This document shows positions 26,297-34,528 of a stretch of DNA of 64,000 bases, piece by piece. The stretch is from Brevibacterium yomogidense (lineage in GTDB: Bacteria; Actinomycetota; Actinomycetes; Actinomycetales; Brevibacteriaceae), in assembly GCF_016107685.1 (NCBI RefSeq), contig NZ_JABASY010000002.1, forward strand, positions 124,001 through 188,000. The letters are read 5' to 3'. Each line of letters opens with the position of its first letter. The stretch's first letter is position 1. The position numbers and the translations under genes are program-made. The notes below the pieces were generated by a model, which saw nothing but the letters and a program-made list of their open reading frames with translations, ran no database searches and had not been told where the DNA came from.

Positions 26297-27346
26297 TCAG
26301 CGGCGGGCGTACCAGCTGCGCTGGGCGACGGTCGCACCCAGCGACTCGAACAGTGCGATGGACGCCGCATTGTCCGCGGTCACGTCCACGAGGTACGAGC
26401 GGACGCCGCGACCGGCCGCCGTCGCGAGGGCGGCGCGGACGATCGCGCGACCGGCACCTCGGCGACGGAGTGCGGGCTGGGTGACCAGGTTCGTCACCAC
26501 GGCCCAGCGGTTCACCTCCGCCATCCGGCAGGCGGCGACGAGGGAGCGGGACCCGTTGGGGTGCTGAGCCCACGCGGAGAAGAACTGGACCTGCTCCCCG
26601 CCTGTCAGCAGACGGGTGTAGGCATCCCGCTCCGGATGGTCCGGGGCGAACCCCAGCACGGTGACGACGTCCTCGGAGGGAGCCTCTGTCATGTCGATCG
26701 CCAGGCCCGGCAGCGCGGCGTCAGCGGCACGTGTCGCCCCGGCGGCGGCCTCCCGCGTCGCCCCGGTCAGCAGCAGCGTGGGCGGTGACGGCGTGTACCC
26801 GCGATCGCGGAGCAGCGGGCCCAGGTCCGCGCATACGGGATCCAGGGCGGACGAGGAATCGGCGGAGAAGATCTGGACCATCGGCGGGACGTCGCGGGTC
26901 TCGTACCAGGACTCCACGGCGTCGAGTGCCTGGGGGACCGGCATCCCCGGGTCGTCGAGCGGCAGCACGGAGTTCGCCCGCTTCGTCGACGCTCCCGGCT
27001 CGGACCGCAGCAGCCATCCCGCCTGCACGAAGTCCGTGGCGCCCTGCGCCTCCGCCCGCACGTTGTCCGCGTGCAGCCACGTGCTCTCCGGAGGGAGCCA
27101 GGCAGCAGCGGAGATGCGGCGCAGGTCCACGGCGGACACCACCTCATGCGGTCTGCCGGTGCGCACAGGGGCGGGCGGAACCTCGTGCGCGATGATGATC
27201 GCCGCGCGGTCGACGACGGCGGGCCCCCTCTTCGTGCGCACCGTGACAGTGGTGTCCGTCACGTCCTCCACGGTCCCCAGCGCGTCGGTCGCGCCCTCAC
27301 CGTCCCGATAGCGCAGGACGACGCGGATACCAGGACGCAGCTGCAT
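26297..27346 (-). CDS. GNAT-family N-acetyltransferase with N-terminal barrel-like domain
   Basis: A 349-residue protein. Residues 1-60 (PGIRVVLRYR, GTVEDVTDTTVTVRTKRG) look like the small beta-barrel that precedes GNAT domains in some actinobacterial proteins. The acetyl-CoA signature is near the C-terminus: VTNLVTQPALRRRGAGRAIV (about 286-305), followed by LVDVTADNAASIALFESLG. The central portion probably contains a second, degenerate GNAT fold. The acceptor substrate is unknown. It converges with the VanW gene with no spacer: the two stop codons are adjacent. Confidence 0.8.
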   Translation of the reverse strand: MQLRPGIRVVLRYRDGEGATDALGTVEDVTDTTVTVRTKRGPAVVDRAAIIIAHEVPPAPVRTGRPHEVVSAVDLRRISAAAWLPPESTWLHADNVRAEAQGATDFVQAGWLLRSEPGASTKRANSVLPLDDPGMPVPQALDAVESWYETRDVPPMVQIFSADSSSALDPVCADLGPLLRDRGYTPSPPTLLLTGATREAAAGATRAADAALPGLAIDMTEAPSEDVVTVLGFAPDHPERDAYTRLLTGGEQVQFFSAWAQHPNGSRSLVAACRMAEVNRWAVVTNLVTQPALRRRGAGRAIVRAALATAAGRGVRSYLVDVTADNAASIALFESLGATVAQRSWYARR

Positions 27347-27394
27347 GTGTGACCTCTGCTTCGTTTCAGGACGCGGAGCCCGACAGGGCGGGAC

Positions 27395-27419
27395 CTCCCC
27401 ACTCTAAGGGGAGTAGTCT
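27395..27419 (+). promoter_or_regulatory. fdxA promoter with flanking inverted repeat
   Basis: CTCCCC (27395-27400) and GGGGAG (27408-27413) form an inverted repeat immediately before a -10 box TAGTCT (27414-27419). TGGGGAG occurs again at 27424-27430. The arrangement could be an operator in the core promoter. Confidence 0.5.
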
Positions 27420-27457
27420 GGATGGGGAGTGGATCCTCAGTCTTAGGAGTAGTGACA

Positions 27458-27781
27458 GTGACATACGTCATCGCGCAGCCGTGTGTGGACCTCAAGGACA
27501 AAGCGTGTATTGACGAGTGCCCTGTGGACTGCATCTATGAGGGTGAGCGCATGCTCTACATCCACCCCGACGAGTGCGTCGACTGCGGAGCCTGCGAGCC
27601 CGTCTGCCCTGTCGAAGCGATCTACTACGAAGACGACACTCCTGAGGAGTGGGCGGAGTACTACAACGCGAACGTCGAATTCTTCGACGACCTGGGGTCC
27701 CCGGGCGGTGCCGCGAAGCTCGGCAACATCGGCACGGACCACCCACTCGTCGCCGCGCTGCCCCCGCAGCCCCAGGACTGA
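27458..27781 (+). CDS. fdxA: Seven-iron (3Fe-4S/4Fe-4S) ferredoxin FdxA
   Basis: A 107-residue ferredoxin. The N-terminal cluster motif is CVDLKDKACIDECPVDCIY, with the 3Fe-4S spacing (second Cys of the usual quartet missing). The second is CVDCGACEPVCPVEAIYYED, a full 4Fe-4S motif. It is a soluble electron carrier. The GTG at 27458 gives the canonical start MTYVIAQPC with GGAG 8 nt upstream; longer starts are poorly spaced. dapC begins 9 nt after the stop, and this fdxA-dapC pair is a common actinobacterial arrangement. Confidence 0.95.
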   Translation: MTYVIAQPCVDLKDKACIDECPVDCIYEGERMLYIHPDECVDCGACEPVCPVEAIYYEDDTPEEWAEYYNANVEFFDDLGSPGGAAKLGNIGTDHPLVAALPPQPQD

Positions 27782-27789
27782 GGAGCACA

Positions 27790-28911
27790 GTGACCCAGAA
27801 GTCGTACGGACTCTCCCTGCCCGATTACCCGTGGGACACCCTGGCGCCCTACCGCGCCACCGCCGCAGAGCATCCCGGTGGGGTGTGCGACCTGTCGATC
27901 GGCACCCCCGTGGACCCGACCCCGCAGATCGTGCAGCGGGCGCTCGCGGATGCGTCCGACTGGCCCGGCTACCCCACCACCATCGGCACGCTTGAACTGC
28001 GCGGGGCGATCGCCGCATGGTACCTGCGTGTATTCGGCGCGGTGCTGGACCCCGCACGGCAGATCCTGCCGCTCGTCGGTTCGAAGGAAGCCGTCGCCTG
28101 GCTGCCCACTCTGCTGGGACTGCGGGAGCGCGGCCTGGCAGTGGCGCATCCCTCAGCGGCCTATCCCACATACGCCATGGGAGCCACTCTCGCCCAGGTG
28201 GAGTCCCGTGTCCTCGACGTGGACGACCTCCTCGCAGGCGCCTCGCTGGACGGGGTGGGGCTGCTCTGGATCAACTCGCCGGGCAACCCCACTGGACGAG
28301 TGCTGGGCGTCGACGTCCTGCGCGACATCGTGCAGAAGGCGCGTGCCGCCGGCGTCGTCGTCGCATCCGACGAGTGCTACGCCCGTCTGGGCTGGGAGGG
28401 CGCGGACACCGCCCCGAGCATCCTCGACCCCGCAGTCGTGGGGGAGGACCACTCCGGGGTGCTCTCCGTGTACTCGCTGTCGAAGCAGTCGAACCTGGCA
28501 GGGTACCGGGCGGCGTTCCTCGCGGGCGACGCTGAACTCGTGGCGAACCTCACGACCTCGCGCAAGCATGCGGGGATGATCATGCCCGGTCCGGTCCAGG
28601 CGGCGATGGTCGCTGCTCTGGGCGATGAGGACCACGTGCAGGAGCAGAAGGAGCGCTACCGGGAGCGGCGGGACATCCTGCGGCCGGCGGTCGAGGCGTT
28701 CGGCGCGCGGATCGATCACTCCGAGGCGGGCCTCTACCTGTGGGTGACGCGTGACGAGGACTGCTGGGACACGATCGCCGCGCTCGCGGACCGCGGGATC
28801 ATCGCAGGCCCCGGAGCATTCTACGGCGACGAGGGCGGCCGGCACGTCCGCATCGCACTCACCGCCTCCGACGCCGTCATCGAGACCGCTGCCGAGCGCC
28901 TGCGGGAATGA
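27790..28911 (+). CDS. dapC: Succinyldiaminopimelate aminotransferase DapC
   Basis: A 373-residue fold-type I PLP aminotransferase. The Schiff-base lysine is in VYSLSKQSNLAGYRAAF (about 237). Also visible are LLWINSPGNPTG and VVASDECYARLGWEG, and the C-terminal VRIALTASD Arg that binds the substrate carboxylate. Its coupling to fdxA and presence with dapD and dapE in the window support the role of making N-succinyl-LL-2,6-diaminopimelate from the keto precursor with glutamate. The GTG at 27790 has AGGAG upstream. Confidence 0.92.
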   Translation: MTQKSYGLSLPDYPWDTLAPYRATAAEHPGGVCDLSIGTPVDPTPQIVQRALADASDWPGYPTTIGTLELRGAIAAWYLRVFGAVLDPARQILPLVGSKEAVAWLPTLLGLRERGLAVAHPSAAYPTYAMGATLAQVESRVLDVDDLLAGASLDGVGLLWINSPGNPTGRVLGVDVLRDIVQKARAAGVVVASDECYARLGWEGADTAPSILDPAVVGEDHSGVLSVYSLSKQSNLAGYRAAFLAGDAELVANLTTSRKHAGMIMPGPVQAAMVAALGDEDHVQEQKERYRERRDILRPAVEAFGARIDHSEAGLYLWVTRDEDCWDTIAALADRGIIAGPGAFYGDEGGRHVRIALTASDAVIETAAERLRE

Positions 28912-29107
28912 CAGCGCGGGTGGTGGGTGTGCGGGGTCGCCCTGTCCGTTCGCGGGCAGTGAGCCGCTGACAGTGTGACTCCACCAGGGAGGTCGGCTCA
29001 GGCCTCCACGGCAGCCGGCCCTGTACTGGTGTGAGTGCCGAATCCTGGGGGCGGCGGGGCACTATACATGATGAGTGCATGATTTCATCTGCCCCGGACA
29101 GTTCGGA

Positions 29108-29113
29108 TAGTCT
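29108..29113 (+). promoter_or_regulatory. Candidate -10 box TAGTCT of gltA
   Basis: GGATAGTCTGCATAAG gives a -10 about 60 nt before the gltA ATG. A second AT-rich candidate (TATACAT near 29062) and repeated ATGAT/ATGATT motifs lie upstream. The 261-bp gap therefore looks like a multi-element control region. Confidence 0.45.
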
Positions 29114-29172
29114 GCATAAGACTCTGAATCCATTCTCAGCTACCGCTGAGGTAAAAGACGAGAGGTACCCGC

Positions 29173-30459
29173 ATGACGAAGGATGCTGTGCTTCGCACGA
29201 GCGACCACGAGCTGAAACTCGACCTCGTCGAGGCTGTCGAGGGGAACGCGGGTCTGAGGATCGGCAACCTGCTCAACGAGACCGGCCAGGTCACCTACGA
29301 CCCTGGGTTCGCGAACACCGCGTCGCTGTCGTCGGAGATCACGTACATCGACGGTGACGAAGGCATCCTTCGGTACCGCGGCTACGACATCGCAGAACTC
29401 ACGGAGAAGTCGACGTTCGTCGAGGTCGCATATCTCCTGATCTACGGCGATCTGCCGACTCCCGAGCAGCTGGCGGGATTCGACGGCCGCCTGCGTCAGC
29501 ACACGCTCCTCCACGAGGACATGCGCCGGTTCTTCCAGGCATTCCCGTACGATGCGCACCCGATGCCGATGGTGTCCTCAGCGATCGCTGCTATGTCGAC
29601 GTTCTATCAGGACAGCCTCTCGATCACCGACGAATCGCAGATCGACATCTCCACCGCACGCCTGCTGGCGAAGATGCCGACCATCGCGGCGTTCGCCCAC
29701 CGCCACGCGGCGGGGCTGCCCGTCGTGTTCCCCGACAACGACCTGGGGCTCGTGGAGAACTTCCTCCGCGTGAACTTCGGCTTCCCGTCGGAGCCCTACG
29801 AGATCGATCCGCTCGCGCTGCGCGCACTCGATCAGCTCTTCATCCTCCACGCGGACCATGAACAGAACTGCTCGACCTCGACGGTCCGGCTGGTCGGCTC
29901 GTCGCAGGCGAACCTCTACCAGTCGATCTCCGCAGGCATCAACGCACTGGCAGGCCCGCTGCACGGCGGCGCCAATTCCGCGGTGCTGGAGATGCTCGAG
30001 GAGATCCAGAAGTCGGACGACGGTCCTCGCAAGTTCATGGAGCGGGTGAAGAACAAGGAGGACGGAGTCCGTCTCATGGGCTTCGGACACCGCGTCTACA
30101 AGAACTACGACCCGCGCGCCGCCATCATCAAGAAGACGGCCGACGAGGTCCTCGAGAAGCTGGGCGGCAACGACGAGATGCTCGACCTGGCGAAGAGCCT
30201 CGAGGAGATCGCGCTGGCCGACGACTACTTCGTGGAGCGCAAGCTCTACCCGAACGTCGACTTCTACACGGGCCTCATCTACAAGGCGCTGGGCTTCCCC
30301 ACCAACATGTTCACCGTGCTCTTCGCGGTGGGACGCCTGCCCGGCTGGATCGCCCAGTGGCGTGAAGCGGCGAAGGATCCGGAGACGAAGATCGGCCGTC
30401 CGCGCCAGATCTACACCGGCCAGAGCGCGCGCTCGTACGTCCCGGTCTCCGACCGCTGA
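29173..30459 (+). CDS. gltA: Citrate synthase
   Basis: A 428-residue type II citrate synthase that condenses oxaloacetate and acetyl-CoA. Catalytic residues are recognisable: His in AGPLHGGANSAV (about 262), His in MGFGHRVYKNYDPRA (about 305), and Asp in YPNVDFYTGLIY (about 362). The N-terminal beta-rich domain ending YIDGDEGILRYRGYDI is present, as in Gram-negative and actinobacterial GltA. The ATG has GAGAGGT upstream. Its stop-codon region is repeated 59 bp downstream. Confidence 0.97.
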   Translation: MTKDAVLRTSDHELKLDLVEAVEGNAGLRIGNLLNETGQVTYDPGFANTASLSSEITYIDGDEGILRYRGYDIAELTEKSTFVEVAYLLIYGDLPTPEQLAGFDGRLRQHTLLHEDMRRFFQAFPYDAHPMPMVSSAIAAMSTFYQDSLSITDESQIDISTARLLAKMPTIAAFAHRHAAGLPVVFPDNDLGLVENFLRVNFGFPSEPYEIDPLALRALDQLFILHADHEQNCSTSTVRLVGSSQANLYQSISAGINALAGPLHGGANSAVLEMLEEIQKSDDGPRKFMERVKNKEDGVRLMGFGHRVYKNYDPRAAIIKKTADEVLEKLGGNDEMLDLAKSLEEIALADDYFVERKLYPNVDFYTGLIYKALGFPTNMFTVLFAVGRLPGWIAQWREAAKDPETKIGRPRQIYTGQSARSYVPVSDR

Positions 30460-30620
30460 GGAGTCTGACGGGCGAAGAGGCTGTTGGAGGACCTGCCCGC
30501 CGGAGGGCCTGCCGCTGAGGAGTCTGACGCAGTAGCGTCCGACTGCGCTGACGAGTCAGACCGCTGGAGGACTTGCCACTGAGTAGCCGGACGTCAGCTG
30601 AGTCTGAGGAGTCTCACCTC
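30453..30620 (+). repeat. Scattered repeats after gltA, including a copy of its stop region
   Basis: CCGCTGAGGAGTCTGACG occurs identically at 30453-30470 (containing the gltA TGA) and 30512-30529. A second pair, TTGGAGGACCTGCC (30484) and CTGGAGGACTTGCC (30563), is interleaved. A third partial GTCTGAGGAGTCTCAC lies near 30602. Confidence 0.75.
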
Positions 30621-30653
30621 TGAGGCGTCCGCCCGCAGAGTTCTCTGACTGAC

Positions 30654-30697
30654 CGGAGAGCCCCGGATCCCACACGCGTGGGGTCCGGGGCTCTCCG
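30654..30697 (+). terminator. Strong hairpin terminator downstream of gltA
   Basis: CGGAGAGCCCCGGA (30654-30667) pairs perfectly with TCCGGGGCTCTCCG (30684-30697), and the inner CCCAC/GTGGG lengthens the stem. No U tract follows. Confidence 0.8.
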
Positions 30698-30793
30698 CGT
30701 TGAAGCGGCGGCGACACGAGCAGAACCTCCCACGACCGCCCCTCGGCGTACGGGGCAAGGCATCACCTGAGCCCGCGTACGGGGCTTCCACAC

Positions 30794-30916
30794 CGCTTCC
30801 GTCCGTATATCGGACCAGGTCGTCGCCTACGTCCGCGTACCGGACCAAGACGCCATCTACGTCCGCGTTCCGGACCACTTTCCGCGATGGATTGGTCCTG
30901 TACGCGGACGTAGATG
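30794..30916. repeat. Dispersed palindromic intergenic element, copy B
   Basis: Three direct units with a 30-bp period share GTCCGNRTWYCGGACCA (at 30801, 30831 and 30861). The first is diverged. The third forms the left arm of an inverted repeat, 30854-30877 against 30893-30916, with 22 of 24 bases paired and a 15-nt loop. The right arm reads TGGTCCTGTACGCGGACGTA. The layout and core (CTACGTCCGCGT, GGACC) match the element at 11.7 kb. It lies between the convergent gltA and DUF418 genes. Confidence 0.9.
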
Positions 30917-30955
30917 CTCAGGGAGGGGATGGGGGGTAGGTGCGGACGTTGGTGC

Positions 30956-32191
30956 TCAGCGCGGGGCCGGGTCGTCCTTGCCGTAGGTGAGGCGGCGCAG
31001 CAGTGCTTCTGCTGGTCCCCTCGCATTCCGCGAATCGAGGACGAGTGACACGATCCATACCCCTGCAGCGATCGCGAAGGCGGCTGTCGTCCCCACATGC
31101 TGGCCCAGCCCGAATCCCCACGCGTTGAGGAGAGGGGCGAAGAGGAGCGACTGCAGCAGGTAGAAGGTGAGCGACCGTCGTCCGACTCCCGCCACAGCCC
31201 GCGCGAAGGTGCCGGGACGTGAGCCGATCCGCCGCGCCAACAGCCCGAACAGTGCCGCGTACCCGATCCCTCCCGCTACGCCTGTGAAGGTGTCGAGGCC
31301 GACGAACATCCAGCTGTTGAGGGCCGGCAGCCGCAGGATGTCCGCGTAGATCAGGGCGTTCGGCAGGCCTCCCACGACACCGATCGAGAGTCCCCAGCCT
31401 GCGATGCGTGTGAGCGTCCGCTGGTGTGCGTGCGGGTCGTCCAGAAGACCCCGCCTCGCCGCCAGCCATCCCAGCACGACGGCCACGGGGACTGTGAGCA
31501 TGAGGACCGTGCCGATGGTCGAGGCGAACCACGTGCCTGCCCGGGAGGCGGCGGCAAGAAGATAGTTCGCCTGTGCGGCGAACGCATTCGACTCCGACGC
31601 GCCCTGGGCGACTGAACGGGAGACCTCGTGCCGCACGTCTGTCGGCACGAGGAACAGCAGCAGACCGACGACCACCGCGAGCAGGGAGAACAGCACGATG
31701 ACGCCCGTGAACACCCACGCCACGATCGTGAGCGTCCTGTCCGTGCGGCGGAAGAAGAGGGCGCCGAGGACCAGACCGGCCAATCCGTAGGCGCCCAGGA
31801 TGTCACCGTGGAACAGGAGCAGAGCGTGGACGAACCCGAAGACCAGCAGCCACAGGTGTCTGCGCAGGAGCATCCGGTCGATCACGTGCTCGGGGAAACC
31901 GCGCGCGGTGCGTGAGCGCGCGAACTGCACCATGCCGTAGCCGAACAGGAACGCGAACATCGGATAGACGCGCCCGTCGACGAACACGATCGCCAGTGCA
32001 GCGAGCAGGGTGTCGACCGGGCCGCCGTCGGTGGGGTGTGCGGCAGTGAGGCCGACGGGATGTCCCCACAGGTGCCACGACACGTTGGCGATCGCGATGA
32101 GGAGCAGCATGAACCCGCGGGCGATGTCCGGTGCGAGCGCGCGGGGGATCGCAGCGGAGGGGGAAACGACAGAAGGTGGGTCCGTTCTCAC
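30956..32191 (-). CDS. DUF418-family membrane protein
   Basis: A 411-residue integral membrane protein with about ten hydrophobic helices. The N-terminal RALAPDIARGFMLLLIAIAN and FVDGRVYPMFAFLFGYGM, and the C-terminal GVGRRSLTFYLLQSLLFAPL plus GLARRIGSRPGTFARA blocks, are typical of DUF418/DUF405 proteins. These are probably small-molecule transporters or acyltransferase-like proteins of unknown function. The start is a GTG at 32191, with GAGAAGG just upstream. Both lie inside a perfect 14-bp hairpin. dapD is 96 bp upstream on the same strand. Confidence 0.75.
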   Translation of the reverse strand: MRTDPPSVVSPSAAIPRALAPDIARGFMLLLIAIANVSWHLWGHPVGLTAAHPTDGGPVDTLLAALAIVFVDGRVYPMFAFLFGYGMVQFARSRTARGFPEHVIDRMLLRRHLWLLVFGFVHALLLFHGDILGAYGLAGLVLGALFFRRTDRTLTIVAWVFTGVIVLFSLLAVVVGLLLFLVPTDVRHEVSRSVAQGASESNAFAAQANYLLAAASRAGTWFASTIGTVLMLTVPVAVVLGWLAARRGLLDDPHAHQRTLTRIAGWGLSIGVVGGLPNALIYADILRLPALNSWMFVGLDTFTGVAGGIGYAALFGLLARRIGSRPGTFARAVAGVGRRSLTFYLLQSLLFAPLLNAWGFGLGQHVGTTAAFAIAAGVWIVSLVLDSRNARGPAEALLRRLTYGKDDPAPR

Positions 32192-32204
32192 GGACCCACC
32201 TTCT
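32171..32204 (-). promoter_or_regulatory. Hairpin covering the ribosome site and start codon of the DUF418 gene
   Basis: AGAAGGTGGGTCCG (32171-32184) and CGGACCCACCTTCT (32191-32204) are perfect 14-bp complements with a 6-nt loop. On the minus strand the 5' arm carries AGAAGG and the GTG start follows at the loop edge. It could end dapD transcription or hold back translation of DUF418. Confidence 0.6.
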
Positions 32205-32286
32205 CACGCACAGACACTCACGGGAGGTGCGCTGCGCACGCTCTCACCGTGCGCTTCACGTGCGCTCACGATGAGCGCGAACCACC

Positions 32287-33234
32287 TCAGTGGAGGTCGG
32301 GGTTGAGCTCGATGCCCTTGTCCGTGCGGGCGAGTGCTTCGACGCCGCCGGTGCGTCCGTTGCGGCGCAGCAGCACGCCGTCCGCGCCGGACAGCTCGAT
32401 CGCCTTGACGACCCGGTCGTTGTCCTCGACCAGCGACACGGGGGTCCCGGCCGTCACGTAGAGGCCAGCCTCGACGATGCAGTTGTCGCCCAGTGAGATG
32501 CCGATGCCGGAGTTGGCGCCCAGCAGCGTGCCGGTGCCCACGGTGATCTTCAGTGCGTTGCCGCCGGACAGCGTGCCCATGATGGAGGCGCCGCCGCCCA
32601 CGTCCGTGCCGTCGCCCACGACGACGCCCTGCGAGATGCGGCCCTCGATCATCGCGGATCCCAGGGTGCCCGCGTTGAAGTTCACGAAGCCTTCGTGCAT
32701 GACGACGGTGCCCTCTGCCAGGTGCGCACCCAGGCGGACCCTGTCCGCGTCACCGATCCGCACGCCGGAGGGGATGACGAAGTCCGTCATGCGGGGGAAC
32801 TTGTCGACCCCGTAGACGGCGACCTGGCCGTGGCGGGCGGTGAGCTTCGCGCGGACGAGGTCGAAGCCGTCGGTCGAGCAGGCGCCGGCGGACGTCCAGA
32901 CGACGTTGTTGAGGGAGCCGAACAGCCCGTCGAGGTTGAGGGTGTTCGGTGCGACGAGCCGGTGCGAGAGCGCGTGGAGGCGCAGGTATCCGTCGGCTGC
33001 GTCGGCCGGTGCCGCGTCGAGGTCGATCGTCGTCGTGACGACGTCCGCGGTGGTGCCTCGGGACTCGTCGTCGCCCACGAGGGCGTCGAGGGCGGCGGCA
33101 TCGAACGCGGACCGGGCTGCGGCCTCGGCGGCCTCTGCGGTGTCCCGGACGACCGGGGCCGGGTACCAGACGGAGAGGATGGTGCTGTCGTGTGCTGTGC
33201 GCAGGCCCACGCCTGCTGCGAATCGTGCTGTCAT
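32287..33234 (-). CDS. dapD: Tetrahydrodipicolinate N-succinyltransferase DapD
   Basis: A 315-residue acyltransferase of the actinobacterial DapD type. It transfers succinyl from succinyl-CoA to tetrahydrodipicolinate in the lysine/diaminopimelate pathway. The C-terminal half shows left-handed beta-helix hexapeptides ([60 protein letters not shown]). The N-terminal domain is specific to this group. The ATG at 33234 is leaderless and shares a palindromic promoter with dapE. Confidence 0.95.
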   Translation of the reverse strand: MTARFAAGVGLRTAHDSTILSVWYPAPVVRDTAEAAEAAARSAFDAAALDALVGDDESRGTTADVVTTTIDLDAAPADAADGYLRLHALSHRLVAPNTLNLDGLFGSLNNVVWTSAGACSTDGFDLVRAKLTARHGQVAVYGVDKFPRMTDFVIPSGVRIGDADRVRLGAHLAEGTVVMHEGFVNFNAGTLGSAMIEGRISQGVVVGDGTDVGGGASIMGTLSGGNALKITVGTGTLLGANSGIGISLGDNCIVEAGLYVTAGTPVSLVEDNDRVVKAIELSGADGVLLRRNGRTGGVEALARTDKGIELNPDLH

Positions 33235-33281
33235 ACGGCCAGCCTACCGGTCGCGTGCCCACCGGTAGGCTGGCCGTATGA
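33231..33281. promoter_or_regulatory. Palindromic bidirectional leaderless promoter for dapD and dapE
   Basis: The 21 bases at 33231-33251 are the exact reverse complement of 33261-33281, with a 9-bp centre. Each arm contains a -10 box TAGGCT (33266-33271 for dapE; 33246-33241 for dapD) followed by GGCCGT and the ATG. Both start codons therefore lie inside the repeat and both mRNAs should be leaderless. Confidence 0.8.
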
Positions 33282-34528
33282 CGTCCTCCAGCTCCTCTGC
33301 CAGCTCTTCTGCGGCTGCCGGACCGGCCGCCGATTCCGCCGCCCTCCTCGCTGCTCTCGACGATCCTGTCGAACTCACCGCCCGTCTGTGCGACGTGCCG
33401 TCGGTCTCAGGTGATGAACGACGCCTCGCGGACGCGGTCGAGGTCGTGCTGCGGGAGATCTCCGCGGGCCCCGGCCCCACGCTGGACATCGTGCGCAACG
33501 GGGACGCACTCATCGCCCGCACGGATCTGGGATCGGGCGAGCGTGTCCTTGTCGCGGGCCACCTCGACACGGTCCCGGTGGAGGACAACCTGCCGACGGA
33601 GCGGCGCACGCTGGACGGGGTGCCCGTCGTGTGGGGCCGCGGCGCGTGCGACATGAAGGCCGGTGTGGCGATGCAGCTGTCCGTCGCCCACGCTCTTCGC
33701 GAGCCCACCCGGGACGTCACCTGGGTGTTCTACGACCATGAGGAGGTCGACGCCTCGCTCAACGGGTTGGGCAGGCTCGCGGCAGATCACCCGGAGCTGC
33801 TGGAGGCGGATCTCGCGATCCTGGGGGAGCCGTCGAACGCGGGGATCGAGGGCGGCTGCAACGGCACCATCCGGGTCGAGGTGACGACGACCGGTGTCCG
33901 CGCCCATTCCGCCCGCGCCTTCATGGGGGTGAACGCGATCCATGCCGCAGCCCCCATCCTCGACACCCTGGCCGCGTACGAGGCGCAGACCGTCACCGTC
34001 GACGGACTCGACTACCGCGAGTCGCTGTCCGCGGTGGGCATCAGTGGGGGAGTCGCAGGCAACGTCGTCCCGGACGAGTGCACCGTCCTCGTGAACTATC
34101 GCTTCAACCCGTCGACGACGGGCGCGCAGGCGGAGGCCCACCTGCGCGAGCTCTTCGCGGGCTTCGACGTCACCGTCGTCGACCTGTCCGAAGGCGCCCG
34201 TCCCGGTCTGGATCGGCCGATCGCGCAGGCCTTCGCGGGTGCGGTGGGCGGGACCGTCGCCCCCAAGCTGGGGTGGACCGACGTCGCCCGGTTCAGTGCG
34301 CTGGGTGTGCCCGCCGTCAACTTCGGCCCCGGCAACCCGCTGTTCGCGCACCGTGCCGATGAGCACGTCCCCACCGCCGAGGTCGTCGCCGCCACCTCCG
34401 CCCTCCTCACCTTCCTCGAACCGGCCTCCGCCGGCACGGTCGGGCACTCCGCCGCTGCCGCCGCACCAGCCGGTGATGCCGCATCAGCCGGCCACGCCGC
34501 ACCCCCTGCTGGAAAGGACGTCCGATGA
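33278..34528 (+). CDS. dapE: Succinyl-diaminopimelate desuccinylase DapE
   Basis: A 416-residue M20 metallopeptidase-family enzyme that cleaves N-succinyl-LL-DAP. Metal and catalytic motifs are VAGHLDTVPV (His), GRGACDMKAGVAM (Asp), DHEEVD (catalytic and metal Glu) and GEPSNAGIEGGCNG; the dimerisation domain lies around HSARAFMGVNAIHAA. The N-terminus has an extra Ser/Ala run and the C-terminus a ~35-residue Ala/Pro/Gly tail. It is divergent from dapD and overlaps the following LOG gene by four bases. Confidence 0.94.
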   Translation: MTSSSSSASSSAAAGPAADSAALLAALDDPVELTARLCDVPSVSGDERRLADAVEVVLREISAGPGPTLDIVRNGDALIARTDLGSGERVLVAGHLDTVPVEDNLPTERRTLDGVPVVWGRGACDMKAGVAMQLSVAHALREPTRDVTWVFYDHEEVDASLNGLGRLAADHPELLEADLAILGEPSNAGIEGGCNGTIRVEVTTTGVRAHSARAFMGVNAIHAAAPILDTLAAYEAQTVTVDGLDYRESLSAVGISGGVAGNVVPDECTVLVNYRFNPSTTGAQAEAHLRELFAGFDVTVVDLSEGARPGLDRPIAQAFAGAVGGTVAPKLGWTDVARFSALGVPAVNFGPGNPLFAHRADEHVPTAEVVAATSALLTFLEPASAGTVGHSAAAAAPAGDAASAGHAAPPAGKDVR

